64,000 bases of DNA from Siphlonurus alternatus. Its lineage: Eukaryota; Arthropoda; Insecta; Ephemeroptera; Siphlonuridae. The first letter of the stretch is position 1. Every line of letters starts with the position of its first letter. This document shows positions 24,849-36,950 of the stretch, piece by piece. Location: assembly GCA_949825025.1 (NCBI GenBank), contig OX463781.1, positions 33,741,221 through 33,805,220 of the forward strand, given 5' to 3'. The notes beneath the pieces are model-generated. The model ran no database searches. It was given only the letters and a program-made list of their open reading frames with translations, and was not told the DNA's origin. A program made the position numbers and the translations under genes.

Positions 24849-25491
24849 ATTATTAATCATTAATGTTTTATAAATAATTATAAATATAAATGGTATACAG
24901 TTTAGTTTATATTCGATATATCATTGAAATACAGTTGAATCACATCACTATATTCTGATGAAATTTCATTAATAAAAATAACGGAAATAACCTGTATACC
25001 CATATTATACAATCAATACATAATTTACTATAAACTCTATTGAAATATTTATCAACATTATTTGATAAAGCCACATATTAAAATATCAAAAGCACGAACA
25101 CGCACTGGCAAAGTTGACGAGTTAACAAAGTTAGCGTTGTACATTTTAACGTGATTATTTGACAAACAAAATTTACGGCATGAGTTAGTTTGTAAAAGGA
25201 GCTTTGACGCGGCAGCAGCCTCCCTTCACGTCAATCGGCTCGCTAATCACGTCACTTGCAGGCCCGCCTTTGTGGCCGGCTGATCTGTCACTCTAGTTCG
25301 AACACTGGTAAGGCCGCTTTGACGATACCACGGGCACTTTATAGGCAGTCAAGGGGCCAGTTCACAGGTTCACACTTTCCGTATAATACGCTATTATACA
25401 GGATATGTATAATAATTTTGTTTTATTTATACAAACAATTTTAAATATATTATAATTTATTTATTAAACACAAAATTAGCAAAATAGAGTA

Positions 25492-25782
25492 TATCGACCT
25501 TAAAAATTTTGTATTGCAAAAATGGATAGAGGATGCAAAATTATGCTACTTTTTTCCAGAATTAATTTTTAGAACCCGGGAAGTATTGCAAAAATGTTTT
25601 GGCGAGGTCGTGTTTGAACCCATACCCCTTTTAGGTCCTATCTTTTTATTTTGAGAGGCGTCACTCTACTTTCCATCATTTTTTAAAAATAGTTTCTGTA
25701 CTCTAAAAAATCTGAAAAAAAATCAGACTATATAGCATAACATTGCACCCTCTATCTGCAATAAAAAATTTTGAGGTCGATA
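25492..25782. mobile_element. Palindromic MITE, AAAATCTGAAAAAATTC family, diverged copy 3
   Basis: Ends TATCGACCTTAAAAATTTTG and AAAATTTTGAGGTCGATA, then GCAAAAATGGATAGAGGATG against CATTGCACCCTCTATCTGCA. The core has CTAAAAAATCTGAAAAAAA and CCTATCTTTTTATTTTGAG. The left arm is more decayed than the right. Confidence 0.65.
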
Positions 25783-26094
25783 CTCCACTGGCCAAAAATT
25801 AAAAGTTTTAAAACATTAATTATTTTGCTTTAATAAAATCATAAAACTCATAAAATCTATGATTTTTTACCCGAGTCATTGAGGGATGAAATTAGTGATA
25901 ATGTATTTAAAAATAAATTAAAAACTATACATATTAATCAAAAAAGAATATTATAATATAAAAGATTTTTATGATGAAAATTCAAAAATAACGCAGGAGG
26001 ATGTTGCAAACTGGAACGTTGCTCTTACGAATCAAAACAAACAAAAAATGTTATCCTTATCTATGGCTCCGAAATAAAGACAGTATTATAAACA

Positions 26095-26415
26095 TTTTTT
26101 TTTTTTTTTTTTTTTTTATCAAACCCTATTGGGTACTTCTATTTACTAATTACATACTACTTTGAAACCCCGAACCTTCCGAAACCCTAACTTGAGCGTT
26201 TCGCGGGCAATTCCGGAACGGGGGCGGCCACGGCCTTGCAAATCCATCCCGGCATTTGCCTGCGGCTGAGGGAAACGTGGAAACCTCAGCCAGGATGGAC
26301 GCTACAGCTTTTGTCAATGAACCGGAAGTGCAATGGTCCAAAGCCAGGGGAACCACATAGTGGAAAAGCGCAACGATTTACCCCTGGGTGGGAAACGTGG
26401 TTTTTGTTGAAAATA
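26095..26415 (-). mobile_element. 5S-SINE copy, 5'-truncated
   Basis: Reverse-strand copy of the element at 13717. A run of 23 T (26095-26117) is its poly-A tail. The 3' end (ATCAAACCCTATTGGGTAC), the TTCCGGAACGGGGGCGGCC stretch and the Ser/Pro-like body are all highly similar. It stops at GTTGAAAAT (~26415), exactly where the 5S-derived head would begin, so the pol III promoter is missing. This is typical 5' truncation during target-primed reverse transcription. Confidence 0.85.
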
Positions 26416-27089
26416 AACATATTTTAATATCTGACCATCAAAGTGTTATGTGAACTATAGTGCAAAGTGTTATGTGATATATTTAATAGTGCATCAAGAA
26501 ATCATATGTGGAGATAATAAATAAATTATATTAAAAAGAGTGAAAGTGATTTTGAAATCTTAAACTTTTTTTAAATATTAAAAAAAAAACATCAAGATTA
26601 AAGAACCTGATAATAATGAATAATATAATACATATGTTAATAGTATAAATTTACTTAATTAAAATCATTTGTGTAAACCTATGTATGTTAATTTTAGGTA
26701 ATTTTAATTAGATTTAAGTACCTGTTATGTATGATTTATGTAACATGTAACTCTGACGTGATCTATGCTGTAAAGCCAACGATCGAAATAAAATTATTAT
26801 TATTATTAATAATTCTTACAGATGGCGACAAGGGCGTTGCGACGCGATTTTGACATAAAAGCTGTGAAATCCTATGCGGTGGCGAATTCGCCGGGAATCG
26901 CGTAAATTACGACGCTTTTTTTCTTTTAATCGCCAAATATGGCCGCCAATGGATGATACAGCAAGTGCGCATTATTCGCGTCGCGTCGCATGATAAAAAT
27001 CGCCATGTGAATCCACCTTAAGATATTAAATTAAGTTGATATTTTCTTGCAGTGTTGATGGAATTCATTTTCATGAAAACATGATAAAG
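26416..27089. other. AT-rich DNA and a decayed GCGACGCGA element end
   Basis: At 26820-27015, GCGACGCGATTTTGACAT and CGCGTCGCGTCGCATGATAA are partly complementary, and the right border reads, on the minus strand, GGTGGATTCACATGGCGAT. This resembles ends of PIF/Harbinger-type elements; decayed, no ORF. Confidence 0.35.
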
Positions 27090-27152
27090 GACGCTTAATT
27101 ATATTAATAAACAGCTTTATAATAAAGCTGTTTATTAATATAATTAGGCGTC
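27090..27152. repeat. 63-bp near-perfect palindrome
   Basis: Two 31-base arms with one mismatch (GACGCTTAATTATATT.. against ..AATATAATTAGGCGTC), with essentially no loop. It lies 26 bp left of the MITE at 27179. Confidence 0.7.
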
Positions 27153-27178
27153 AATGAGAAGATAAATGAAACATTTAA

Positions 27179-27299
27179 GGTTTGTTCGTAAATACACAAT
27201 TAGAAAGAATCGATTATTTTTTATGAACCTTTTATTTCCTGTACAGAAGGTTCATCACAAATAATCGATTCTTTCTGATTGTGTATTTACGAACAGACC
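27179..27299. mobile_element. TGTTCGTAAATACACAATC MITE, best copy (PIF/Harbinger-like)
   Basis: TIRs GGTTTGTTCGTAAATACACA and TGTGTATTTACGAACAGACC are flanked on both sides by TAA (27176-27178 and 27300-27302). A 3-bp TWA duplication is typical of PIF/Harbinger. The arms include AGAAAGAATCGATTATT and its complement, so the 121-bp element can fold almost entirely. Confidence 0.75.
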
Positions 27300-27302
27300 T
27301 AA

Positions 27303-29073
27303 TATAATGTTGAGAGCTTCACAACATTTTATTACAAGAGTTAATTGATGAATGTCCAGCAGACATTTTTACTGACACGAGAGTCACGTGATCGGAAATC
27401 GATTTCTACCCTCGTACACGAGGCTTCGAGATTACGCTTTTCTTAATTTAAGGTATTACAGAACTAACAAGTAAGATTAAACTAATAAACAATCTATAAT
27501 ACCGTCAAATATGCTATACAAAACGTTATGTACGTGGCCGGGGTGAAACCAAATTATTGTTATAAAAATATTCAGGTCGTGTTTAAACATGCCACCACTT
27601 AAAAATTTATACGTAAAACTACGCCAAAGTTACACAAAGAAATGCATGCTAATGCTTTGCGTAAATATGGCGTATAATCTAGGTAAGAAATTCCAACGTG
27701 GCGGTATTTGAACACCCCGATCAGCTGACAGTCCTGCAGTTGCAACAAATCTGTCAGGTCACACCTCGCGGGGTTAGTATAAATATGTCGTCTTTGACTG
27801 AAAGCCCGCACGCAGGTGCATTAACTGACGAGAGATCATCGATCTGTCAAATTTGTCGCTCAAAGTGGAGGGGAAATGTTATTCATTATATAGGCAAAAA
27901 AAAGTTAATTAATTACTGCTTGCAGAAGGGGTGTTAAATATCTGACATTGAGTTGATCAAATATGCACTTGCATACAGTTTTTTGCTGATGAAAAAATTG
28001 ACCGCAAATAAGCATTTAAAATTTAAATAAACTGAAAAATAATCATTATGTTGTTATTTTTTTATCTATATTATATTTTATACAATAATAAAATGAAAAT
28101 TGTATCTTGATGTATTAGGGTAGGTTGAAGTGTTATGCCAAATAAATTATATAAGACGGTCATGCAAACGCAAAAACCGACATTTAACACTTGCACGATA
28201 AGAGCTATTTTGTCTTATCTCTAAACGTTGAAACAGTAACCTTAATAGCAAATGTCACATACCTGCTTTTGCATCTGGCGGTCTCATATTATATACACAC
28301 AGTATAATCTTCATGTGGAGCACAATCAGAATGCTCTGATATCCAAATAATATGGTATAATATTGCAACAGTGTAATATGAAGATTGTTATTAATTTCTT
28401 AAGTAAAAGTTTCACGTCAAAACAATTCAAACAATAATAAAATTGTTCGTCAACGCAGTTATGTTCATCTCTGTAATTATTATCTACATTCTGCAACAAT
28501 TTTAATTATACACAATAAAAGGTAATTAATGAATTTCAATCGAATGTTTCACTCCTCTTTTTCTCGGTCTCATCCGCTGCTATTTTCCCCTCCATATGCT
28601 GATAACTGATAACTTTAATCTCTCACGATCTGATTATAAATCGAGAATTAATTATCAAGATAATATCAAAGCTGCATTTATTTCCTTCAATTCACTCTCA
28701 TCAAAACAAATTATGACATGAATCTCTTCCAGTATGACCAACTTAAGTAGAAAGCATTGATGTATTCAAATTCTTTATTATTTTTTTTTTTCTTTTGTAG
28801 CATTTCATGCAATTTCAAATTCTTTAATAGCACTTAAGTTTAGATTGAGGACCTCTGCATTAAAAAACTTCATCATGCAGGTATTAAGTAAATGTTTTGT
28901 TATTAACCACACGTATTTAGATACACTGTATTCTAGTAAGAACACAATCTTTACAGAGCCAGTCACCGTACGATTCTCTGATTTGAATCTTGATTCATAA
29001 ATCGGTTGCATTTAGATATAATGTTTTGTTCTGTTACATGTGTTTAATGTAATAATGATAATATATTTATATA
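27303..29073. other. Intergenic DNA
   Basis: No gene recognised. ORFs at 27599-27937 on both strands carry no known domain. Confidence 0.4.
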
Positions 29074-29538
29074 CACTGACAGAAATAAATGTAAGATTTC
29101 AATACATTTTGCTATATTGAAGTAAAATTTTTACTTTATATTTCATGATTATACACTGTAAAACAGATATAATGTAATAAAACACAATTAAATGTAGCTA
29201 GTAACATAGCTAGCTGTATAAAACAATTTTATGAACTATGTAGTTAGTAAGTATATAATACAACATAACTAAGTTTTTAAAATAATTTACAATTCTTATA
29301 AATCAACACATTAGCCTCTTTTGTATTTACTATAACAGCTATATACCACAATATAGCTAGATGTTAAAAATCGTAACAATAACTCTAAATAGTGCCGCTT
29401 CAAGACTTATATAGAGAGTTATGCTGTACAATATACCTGAATTGTTGAGACACTACAGTTCTCGTATTAGACGACATAGAAAATATGTTACAAATGAATA
29501 TTTTTTATTAGAAAATGCCATTTGTACGCCATTTGTAA

Positions 29539-29963
29539 CAAGAAGATGATGTAAATGTACACCGTTATTATTACCTGGCTGGATTGTTCTCTATCTGTTA
29601 TCACTTCGAGTGTACGAATATCAAAATTATAAAGGTATGTAAATCTTTATATATACAGTATTTTAATATATGAAAAAACTGTTTAATTTGATTGTTATTA
29701 AATTTAAAACTATTGTTTTTAGGTGCGCATACTTGTTTCCTCCGACATGCATACTACTGCATTCAAACGTTTAAATGAAGCCAGAATGACTACATTAATT
29801 AACAGGTAATTATCAGTTACTAAAGTTATTATAACCAGGTAAATAGTCTGTGTAGAGATTATATTTTTTGTGCATTTGTCGCAGATTCTCGCACTCCTCG
29901 CAGATGCAATTTGATATTCTGAACTGCAATGACCTTGCACCTAGCTGCATTGAGCTGCAATGA
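29539..29963 (+). CDS. Possible three-exon mini-ORF inside the 29-31 kb TIR element (speculative)
   Basis: Three open segments join in frame through good splice sites: 29539-29634 (ends AAAG|GTATGT), 29723-29805 (after TTGTTTTTAG, ends ACAG|GTAATT) and 29885-29963 (after TTTGTCGCAG, ends at TGA). Predicted introns are 88 and 79 bp. The joined frame is about 85 codons from the nearest upstream stop; an upstream exon would be needed for a start codon, unless the internal ATG in SSDMHTTAFKR is used. No domain is recognised. Chance joins are plausible in AT-rich DNA, so this is a low-confidence hypothesis. Confidence 0.15.
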
Positions 29964-30582
29964 AGAACTGCAATGAACTTGAAGATTTGATGGAAACACA
30001 CCAACATCAATCTCGGCACTAGTGATCCACAATCCTCGCGTGCCCCTCGATATTTCTTCCTTTACTGCATGCATGCTCGTGAGAAAATAGAAAAGTGTTG
30101 TAAATTTTTTTTGGATATTTTCACATGAAATCAAATGAATTCATTAACAAAAACTCCTTCTAGGAATACGGCCCTATTATAGATTAAAACAACGCACATA
30201 GAATGACATTTTCCGTCGATTTTGGTGTTAAAAATTTTTTTAATCAAATTTGTCAGCTGGTATATTAAATTAAAGCATTATTCTTGTAATTTTTAGTGGG
30301 CATGTTCATTTACTTTCAATTGTGATATCATTGTTATTTCTCATTTGTTGTTAAATTTTACTGCATGATAATGGTTATATAATAATATATTGGTCGATTT
30401 CTGTTATATTTGTAAAACAATTAAAAAAAATAATCCTATACTTTTTCATAAAAAACGGAAATAAAACTGCATGCATGTGGCACTAATGTAATATATTTTT
30501 ATTGAAAAAGAAATTGCCTTTATTTTAACGCAATTTGAAAGTTATGCCACTATATTTTTTTCCTGATTTGTTTATATAATAA

Positions 30583-30915
30583 CTATGAGATATTAGAATG
30601 TGAAAATTTTAGTGGCTTAATCGAAAGAAGGGGTAAAAATATGGTACTGTGAATTTTTTCAGATTTTTCTGAGACCGGGAACTATTTTTAAAAAATTATT
30701 AAAAGTCTATTTTATGACGTCACGGGCGGCACTGCCCTATCCTTTTCCTTAAGGAGAGTCGCCCGTGACGTCATCAAAATAGACTTTCAATAATTTTTTA
30801 AAAATAGTTCCCAGTCTCAGAAAAATCTGAAAAAATTCACAGTACCATTTTTTTACCCCTTCTTTCGATTAAGCCACTAAAATTTTTACATTCTAATATG
30901 ATCTAATATCTCATT
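30583..30915. mobile_element. Palindromic MITE, AAAATCTGAAAAAATTC family, copy 2
   Basis: Nearly perfect arms (AATTTTAGTGGCTTAATCG / CGATTAAGCCACTAAAATT) with a centre containing CTATCCTTTTCCTTAAGG. Each arm carries TGACGTCA (about 30716 and 30765). It is nested inside the 29074-31711 element, so it is the younger insertion. Confidence 0.8.
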
Positions 30916-31713
30916 ATAAGATAAATATATAAAAATGAATTCTTTTTGGAAATATTTACTATACAAAAAGCTATGTATACAACCAGAATCTTTATAGTAT
31001 TAGTGTATTACTTTTTTTCATGAACGTGCATTTTATGTATCAATTAATAATTAATTGTAATGTGTGTTATATTAATTAAACTCCCAGTTATATATAGTAT
31101 TGAAATAAGATGTGTTTATTTCTTAAACATTTACCTTTTTTTTAGCAAGTTATTCAGGCAATGTCAATCATGCATTGCTTATACGATCATATTTTAGGCT
31201 GAGTTATAAATTTAGAATTGCATTAAGCTTTGTACCTGTTCATACTGCTTTGTTTAATTTATTTAATCTATATCTATCTAAGTTAAAGAACAATAAATAA
31301 TTATTAATTATATCTGATTTTAAAATGAATTACAAAGATTTTAGTAACAAATTAAGTATAGAAAGAAAATAATAATATTATTACAATTATATAATAGTTA
31401 TATTAAATCAAATAACCAACTATATAAAATTATAAATATAAAAATTAAATTTAAATAGTAGCTATATTGTAGCATATAGCTAAGCTGTAAGTTTTGAGAA
31501 ACAGTTGCTATATAGTACAACATAGTTCAGTTATAGAATTTTTAAATTGTAGCTATGTTGTACAATATACTTCGATGTGGTGATTAAGAGTTGCGCTGCA
31601 TTTTACTTTAATACAGCAGTTCTGGTTTCCAATATAAAACTCTTTTACCCCAAAAACAATACATCTAATTATATTGCAAACTACAATAATTTATAAATTT
31701 TTCTGTCAGTGTA

Positions 31714-32344
31714 CTATATAAATAATTGTTTGTGAACTGCATCAGTATTTATATTTAGATATTAAATTTACAAACAAACCTGCTTGACATTCTATTGTGC
31801 ATAAAAAAAAACTTAAAATAGGTATATTTTTAATGTAAATTTTTAAAAAAAGAATACATTTTTAATTTAGTTACGTTTTGATAGTTACGTTACAGGTAAA
31901 TTTTTAAATTTAAAGTAATTAATATAATTAATTAATTGATTTTACAAAAATTTATAAATTTATTTAATATATACATCACGTATAGCTATTAATATCATGA
32001 CCTTAATGTTGAGTTATCAAGTACGCAAACAAAAAAGAGAAACCTCAGTATCTCATTTTTACCTGAGACCCCCCTTTGCTACCATATCAGCTGGGGGCGA
32101 AGTGGCGGCAGGAAGCTGTGAGCCACTTCCGGTGACGTCACCCTGCCCCACCGCCAGGTGTACCCTTGTGCGGAGAAACAACCCCCTCCCCCCAGGTGCA
32201 AACTCGGGGGAGACTAATGTGCAATAATAAACCAAATTAGCTTGGCAGCAAAATCTCAGTTCAAAATTTGTGTGCTAAGTGCCACTTACTGCATGGCAAT
32301 GCTTTTTTGATGGAGGAAATTGAATTACTTTATTTATTAATTTC
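31714..32344. other. Intergenic DNA with GC-rich island 32060-32215
   Basis: The island has TGACGTCA (about 32134), GGCGGCAGG facing CCTGCCCCACCGCC, and C/G tracts. No coding support. Confidence 0.35.
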
Positions 32345-32495
32345 ATTTTTTATATCAAACTTCAATTAGGTACGTCTCCTTACTAATTAGAGTAATTAGT
32401 TACTTGCAATCAATCAAGTTAATTACACTCAATATAGGTAAGAACCTGACCCTTCAGAAACCATAACTTAAAATGCGTTATCTGGAACCAAGATG
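32345..32495 (-). mobile_element. 5S-SINE 3' remnant, decayed
   Basis: ATCAAACTTCAATTAGGTAC followed by CTTACTAATTAGAGTA and CCTTCAGAAACCATAACTT matches the reverse-strand 3' end of the copy at 26118-26190 with many substitutions. Only the 3' ~150 bp is recognisable. Confidence 0.5.
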
Positions 32496-34470
32496 ATGGT
32501 TGCAACGATAAAAAGTATAAAAGAATACTTTTAACTCATTCACATTGTTGTATATGCACCTAATTGGTTTTTAAATTAAGATTGGCATTTAAACTTTTGT
32601 AATCCATCTCGATAGGTTGGAATTATCACTGGATTCACTGGAAATTATTTATTTGACTCTCCGGCACAGAAATGGTCAGTGAAAGCGGCGCCTTCGCTTC
32701 GCAGGTTAAACAAACAGCAATTGGCATTCGACACTTATGAAGTTTACCTTTATTTACATTGCTAGAAATTACAGTCAAGTCAACAAGGGGAGGGCACTCC
32801 AATAAAACTCGTCTGATCTGATTGGTGAGTCGACAGAAAAACATAAAAATCAAGCTTAAAATAAAATCGTATATATGCTAGCTCCATTCGTTCATGCGAA
32901 TGTAAGGAATTTTATCAGAGACGTTACGGTGAAAGCTTTCTGATTTTGTCTGATATCCACCCATATACATATATAAACCCCGTTAACACCCAAGATTTTG
33001 TCGTCTTTTACAGTGTCTGGTCGATCCCCACCTATTACTGTGGCTCAAGCTGCAGTGCGCTTGATAGCCGCGAGTTTGTTTCGCCACATGGCGGCGTGTA
33101 AACATTGATAGCGATGTAATTGATAAGGCGAACATGTGACACAATATGGCATAACATTAATAACGCACTAAGATACCGACGACTTCACCTTATACTTTAC
33201 TGGCATACACGACAGAATTTTATCCAAAAAAACACCATCGTAAATATCCAACTTGTCGATTTTCCAGATTGACAATTCAATTATGACTTTATGACGTCTA
33301 TAATTGTATATATTTAATGTTTCTTCTTCTGTGTAAGTAATTTTATAGTATTAATTTTATTCGTTTTCAAATCCAGCTTGACGTATACAGTAAATCTTAA
33401 TGTGCATATTAAATTTATACACTATTATATATTATAGTAAACTGATTGTATAATACGCATGTTTGAACAGTATGTTTGCATTGTTTGGGAAATTCGATCT
33501 TAATTAATAACTTACTTGCCATTAATATGTTTGTTAAACTTCAGTGCATCATCACAAGACAAACGAGGCACAGGCTTTACATTTTAGGGGAGCTCCAGTC
33601 ATCCTTCTATATATAATATAAAAAAATAGTATACATGAGTATGTATTTTATATATATTTAATAAATCTCACCTCCATAATTATATTCATGATAACGCTCA
33701 CAAACATTTCAAGTTTATGTTTTCGACGAACCTGACAGTGCATACTAGAGTACTACACATATAATCTTATGAATTTTTTCGGGAGTCAAAACATAGATAT
33801 CATCAACATGAGGTCTGTTCGTAAATACACAATCAGAAAAAATCGATTATTTGTAATGAACCTTATGAAGAAGGTACAGAAGTTACGATCTGTAAATAAT
33901 TATAAACTGTATAATATATATTATGTACAGTTAATTTTTAATAGTCAATTTTCATTACGTTCCACAGCAAAAGTGTATGTTTTCGAACGCCCTGTCAATT
34001 CTCTCAAGTATACTGTTTTGTTTTTGTATTATTTTGGTAACAACAACAAAACAAAACCACCCGCTGCTTCGGTGACTGCTGCTAAAATAAGATCAAAGAA
34101 ACAACTACTATAGCCACGCTCGATCGTGCCTTTTGTTTACTTTCTGTTCTCAATTGAATTCCAATTTCAACGCTCCAGAGCATTCGAGCAATATTACTGC
34201 AGGTTAGACAAATGTATTTAGAATGCAGCATTTTATCGATATTGTAAAAGTGTACACCTCAAGACAGCACGAACGTTACCGCTGTCTGCGAGTGTTGACA
34301 TGTTGACTATTGTATAGGTTGCTGAGCGAAACTGATTTTAGGAGCGACATGATTGGGTGCTCTTCTTTCTTATACCACCTAGCTCCTAAAACTACAAAAT
34401 TGCATTTCTTCAAATATTCTTGGAGCTCCATAGTAAATCAGGCTAGGCTAACAGTAGTACTGTATCGTTA
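32496..34470. other. Intergenic DNA
   Basis: No gene recognised apart from the half MITE at 33812. Confidence 0.4.
33812..33870. mobile_element. TGTTCGTAAATACACAATC MITE, left half
   Basis: GGTCTGTTCGTAAATACACA followed by AATCGATTATTTG matches the left arm of 27179-27299; a matching right end was not seen. Confidence 0.5.
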
Positions 34471-34474
34471 TGTA

Positions 34475-34555
34475 CACTGCATTCAAAAATAAATGTCCAA
34501 TCCGACCATGTCATTAAAGTATAGCCAGTTCACACATTTTAATTTGAATGGAGTG
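34475..34555. mobile_element. 81-bp micro-MITE, TA-flanked
   Basis: Ends CACTGCATTCAAAAATAAAT and AATTTGAATGGAGTG are inverted and flanked by TA at 34473-34474 and 34556-34557. Internal ATGTCC and TATAGCC blocks are shared with 38193-38270. Confidence 0.65.
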
Positions 34556-34557
34556 TA

Positions 34558-35453
34558 TGCAGCTATTGATATATAAACATTTCGACATTTTCGGCCACGT
34601 ACGCTTTGGTTTTGATAGATTCACGAAGTCAAGTAGTATACTTCATGCAACTCGGAAGGGTGCCGCGAAGCATAAGTGACAATTGAAGCCGCAAAAACTT
34701 CGTACATGCAAACATATAAATTATTTGATAACGAGCTGAAAAATCACATATGATGTAATACATGAATTTCTACGCTGCATGTACAAGATCAAATTTATCG
34801 CATATGGAAATTTTAGCCCTTTTAATGTTTATAAAGTCTCTTCATTATTTATATACAGTACACCAGCCTTTGTAAATCAACTGTAAGGGTAATCGTTGTG
34901 CCAAGAGTGCCTTATTTATATTATACTATATTGAATACATTTATTTTGCTCTGGAAACGTAAAAACAACAACCCATTTTGTCGTCTCCACAGAAAGGTCC
35001 ATCACCAGCATTTATATAGGGTGACTGATCAGAAAGTTCGTTTAGGTTTACAGGCAAAGATAATATGTTACCACGACGCCAATTGAGGCTTATTAAGCAT
35101 AATTTTTACACCAAAAATTAATAACAAGAAAACTAGATGGATTTTTATTTTAACTCACAAATTTGTTCTATTTTTTATTATATAATAAGAAAAATATTTT
35201 GAAAATAACGTGACATTCAAAAACACTTTACCCACATGGACAATCATATATTATATACTTTAATTTGATATGTTTCTAATATTGTTATATTTGTTATATA
35301 TATTTATAGTTTATATAGTCATTATTCAATTGCTTTGTATGTAACAAATTGACGAGTTTTTGCTTTATGAAAATGTTATTAGTTACCGGTAGCACCTTCT
35401 AACAAACGTAGACATACATGTTTTTACAGTTTCCTCGATTACAACATACATAT
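34558..35453. other. Intergenic DNA
   Basis: Nothing supported beyond AT-rich sequence. Confidence 0.4.
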
Positions 35454-35481
35454 CGATGTTCTCCCTGCTTTTTTACCGATC

Positions 35482-35612
35482 TGCATTTGTTTTATTTAAC
35501 TTTTTTACCTATCTGTTTTTTATTTATCAAACTTTTTTACCTATCTGTTTTTATTTTGTCACACTTTTTTACCTATCTGTTTTTGTTTCTTCAAACTTTT
35601 TTACCTATCTGT
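35482..35612. repeat. Left tandem array of 32-bp units (TTTTTTACCTATCTG)
   Basis: Five successive units start with TTTTTTACC[G/T]ATCTG. The first has ACCGATCTGCATTTG and the rest have ACCTATCTGTTTTT. It mirrors the right array. Confidence 0.85.
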
Positions 35613-36540
35613 GAAAAAGTGAATTGTTCAGGAGAAGGTTTAAACTGTTTATTTCTTTATTGTTGCGATTATTTAAAAATACACTAAGCTTTTTTTAAAG
35701 GTAATATTATTACTCGTTGTTAAGAATTTTTTTTTTTTTCAAATTCCGTAAATTTCTTGCGTAAAAAAATATAATCGGGATTCAAAATTCTGCTCAATAA
35801 TAAGTTTTATTACTTATTATTACGCGTGTAGATATTAATGAAGTTTACCATACATAATATATAATTTTGGTAATTAAGGAACATTAATAAAACAGTAATT
35901 GATGATGCATCAATCGGCATATATAGTTATTGTGAATACGAAAAAGATGCTAATTAATTATTATCCTCGGCATTTTTGGTAAAGAATAAAATTGTAACAT
36001 AAAAGAATTAAATTTATTTTTGTAATATTTATGAAAGGCCTTGGGAATAGGGAATTTGACTAAATAAAAAATATAATTATACTTTTTACATTCTAAGCAA
36101 TCATTTAGGATTAAAAATGTATGTATCGATTGTAATTAAGATACTATGCAAACCTTTAATTTCAAAGTCACTACAGTATATTAAAGTTTACATAATAGAT
36201 TTTTTTTTTTTTTTGCATATTTTATAGCCTACAGATAAATAAAACTCATCAAATTAATAATTATTAATTTATATTAATATCAAACATAATAATATATCAA
36301 ATTAATAATAAGTATAAATATTATTATATGTTTTGCAACAATTTTTGTATAATATATACAGTAATATAATATAAATGAAACGAAAATTAAATGAAATATT
36401 CTTCATGTAGCTTTCGCTGTTCAGTACAAAATATGCTTAGTTTATAAATATTCTGTGTGGGGCCATAAAATCTTCTGATGTCCAGTTTCTAATTGTTTTA
36501 GCAGACAGGCAGAGTGTATTAGTATACATCATTTCACAAA

Positions 36541-36950
36541 CTATAAATTACCACTCTCAGTCCTAATTAGCAGTATTTCCTTAAGGAAATACTGCCGTTG
36601 TACTTGTTTACGTAGCTTTACAGGGCTACTCAATGTTCTACGTTTTGGTGCAGCTGTAACGACAGAGTCTCGAACAAACACTTTTTTTTGCATATTTGTC
36701 AAGTAAATAAAAATAATTATGAATTTTTTCTCTATCCTTTTCACTCACATTAGCACAGAATTTTAATAACTTTTGGGTGTCCTTCTTCTCACTGCATTTA
36801 CACCCAGCTTTCATTACCACCGCAGGCTTGTTGTCAGGTGAAACAATATAATACCAAGTTGTGTCTTCGTTCCAACATATGGTTTCCCCTGCTGGCGAAG
36901 ATTTTGGTTTGTGAATTTTTCAAATGAAAGACGTCTAATATTACTTTTAA
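36541..36950 (-). pseudogene. Degenerate transposase-like gene fragment
   Basis: Three overlapping minus-strand frames look like one broken protein. About 36870-36945 reads RLSFEKFTNQNLRQQGKPYV; the next frame (about 36662-36895) has ETICWNEDTTWYYIV, then a Cys-containing CKCSEKKDT and EKDREKIHNYFYLLDKYAKK; a third frame (36541-36665) has APKRRTLSSP and RKQVQRQYFL. The order (NxGxxY, paired Cys, F/Y-rich helix, basic RRT stretch, YFL) recalls a transposon-encoded family common in insects and Hydra, from memory. At least two frameshifts and several stops make it non-functional. A 26-bp perfect palindrome (36570-36595) interrupts the 3' part. Position inside the 35454-37641 TIRs supports it being the element's own former transposase. 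Confidence 0.45.
36570..36595. repeat. 26-bp perfect palindrome
   Basis: GCAGTATTTCC followed by TTAAGGAAATACTGC: 13-base arms, no loop. Confidence 0.85.

Larger units (their letters stand above)
29074..31711. mobile_element. 2.6-kb TIR element with TA target site (Tc1/mariner-like), non-autonomous
   Basis: The left end CACTGACAGAAATAAATG and right end TTTCTGTCAGTG are inverted, each flanked by TA (29072-29073, 31712-31713). Both subterminal zones carry dispersed variants of a motif like GTTGTACTATATAGCAAC / TGTAGCTATGTTGTACAATA (left about 29190-29440, right about 31440-31580), in opposite orientation. No transposase ORF was seen. A MITE (30583-30915) is inserted inside, and a possible three-exon mini-ORF lies at 29539-29963. 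The simplest reading is a large deleted derivative of a TA-inserting transposon. Confidence 0.7.

Noticed and set aside
35418..35687. Hydrophobic Phe/Leu-rich ORFs at 35.4 and 37.5 kb
   Set aside because: Translations of the tandem TTTTTTACCTATCTG repeats in the transposon termini.
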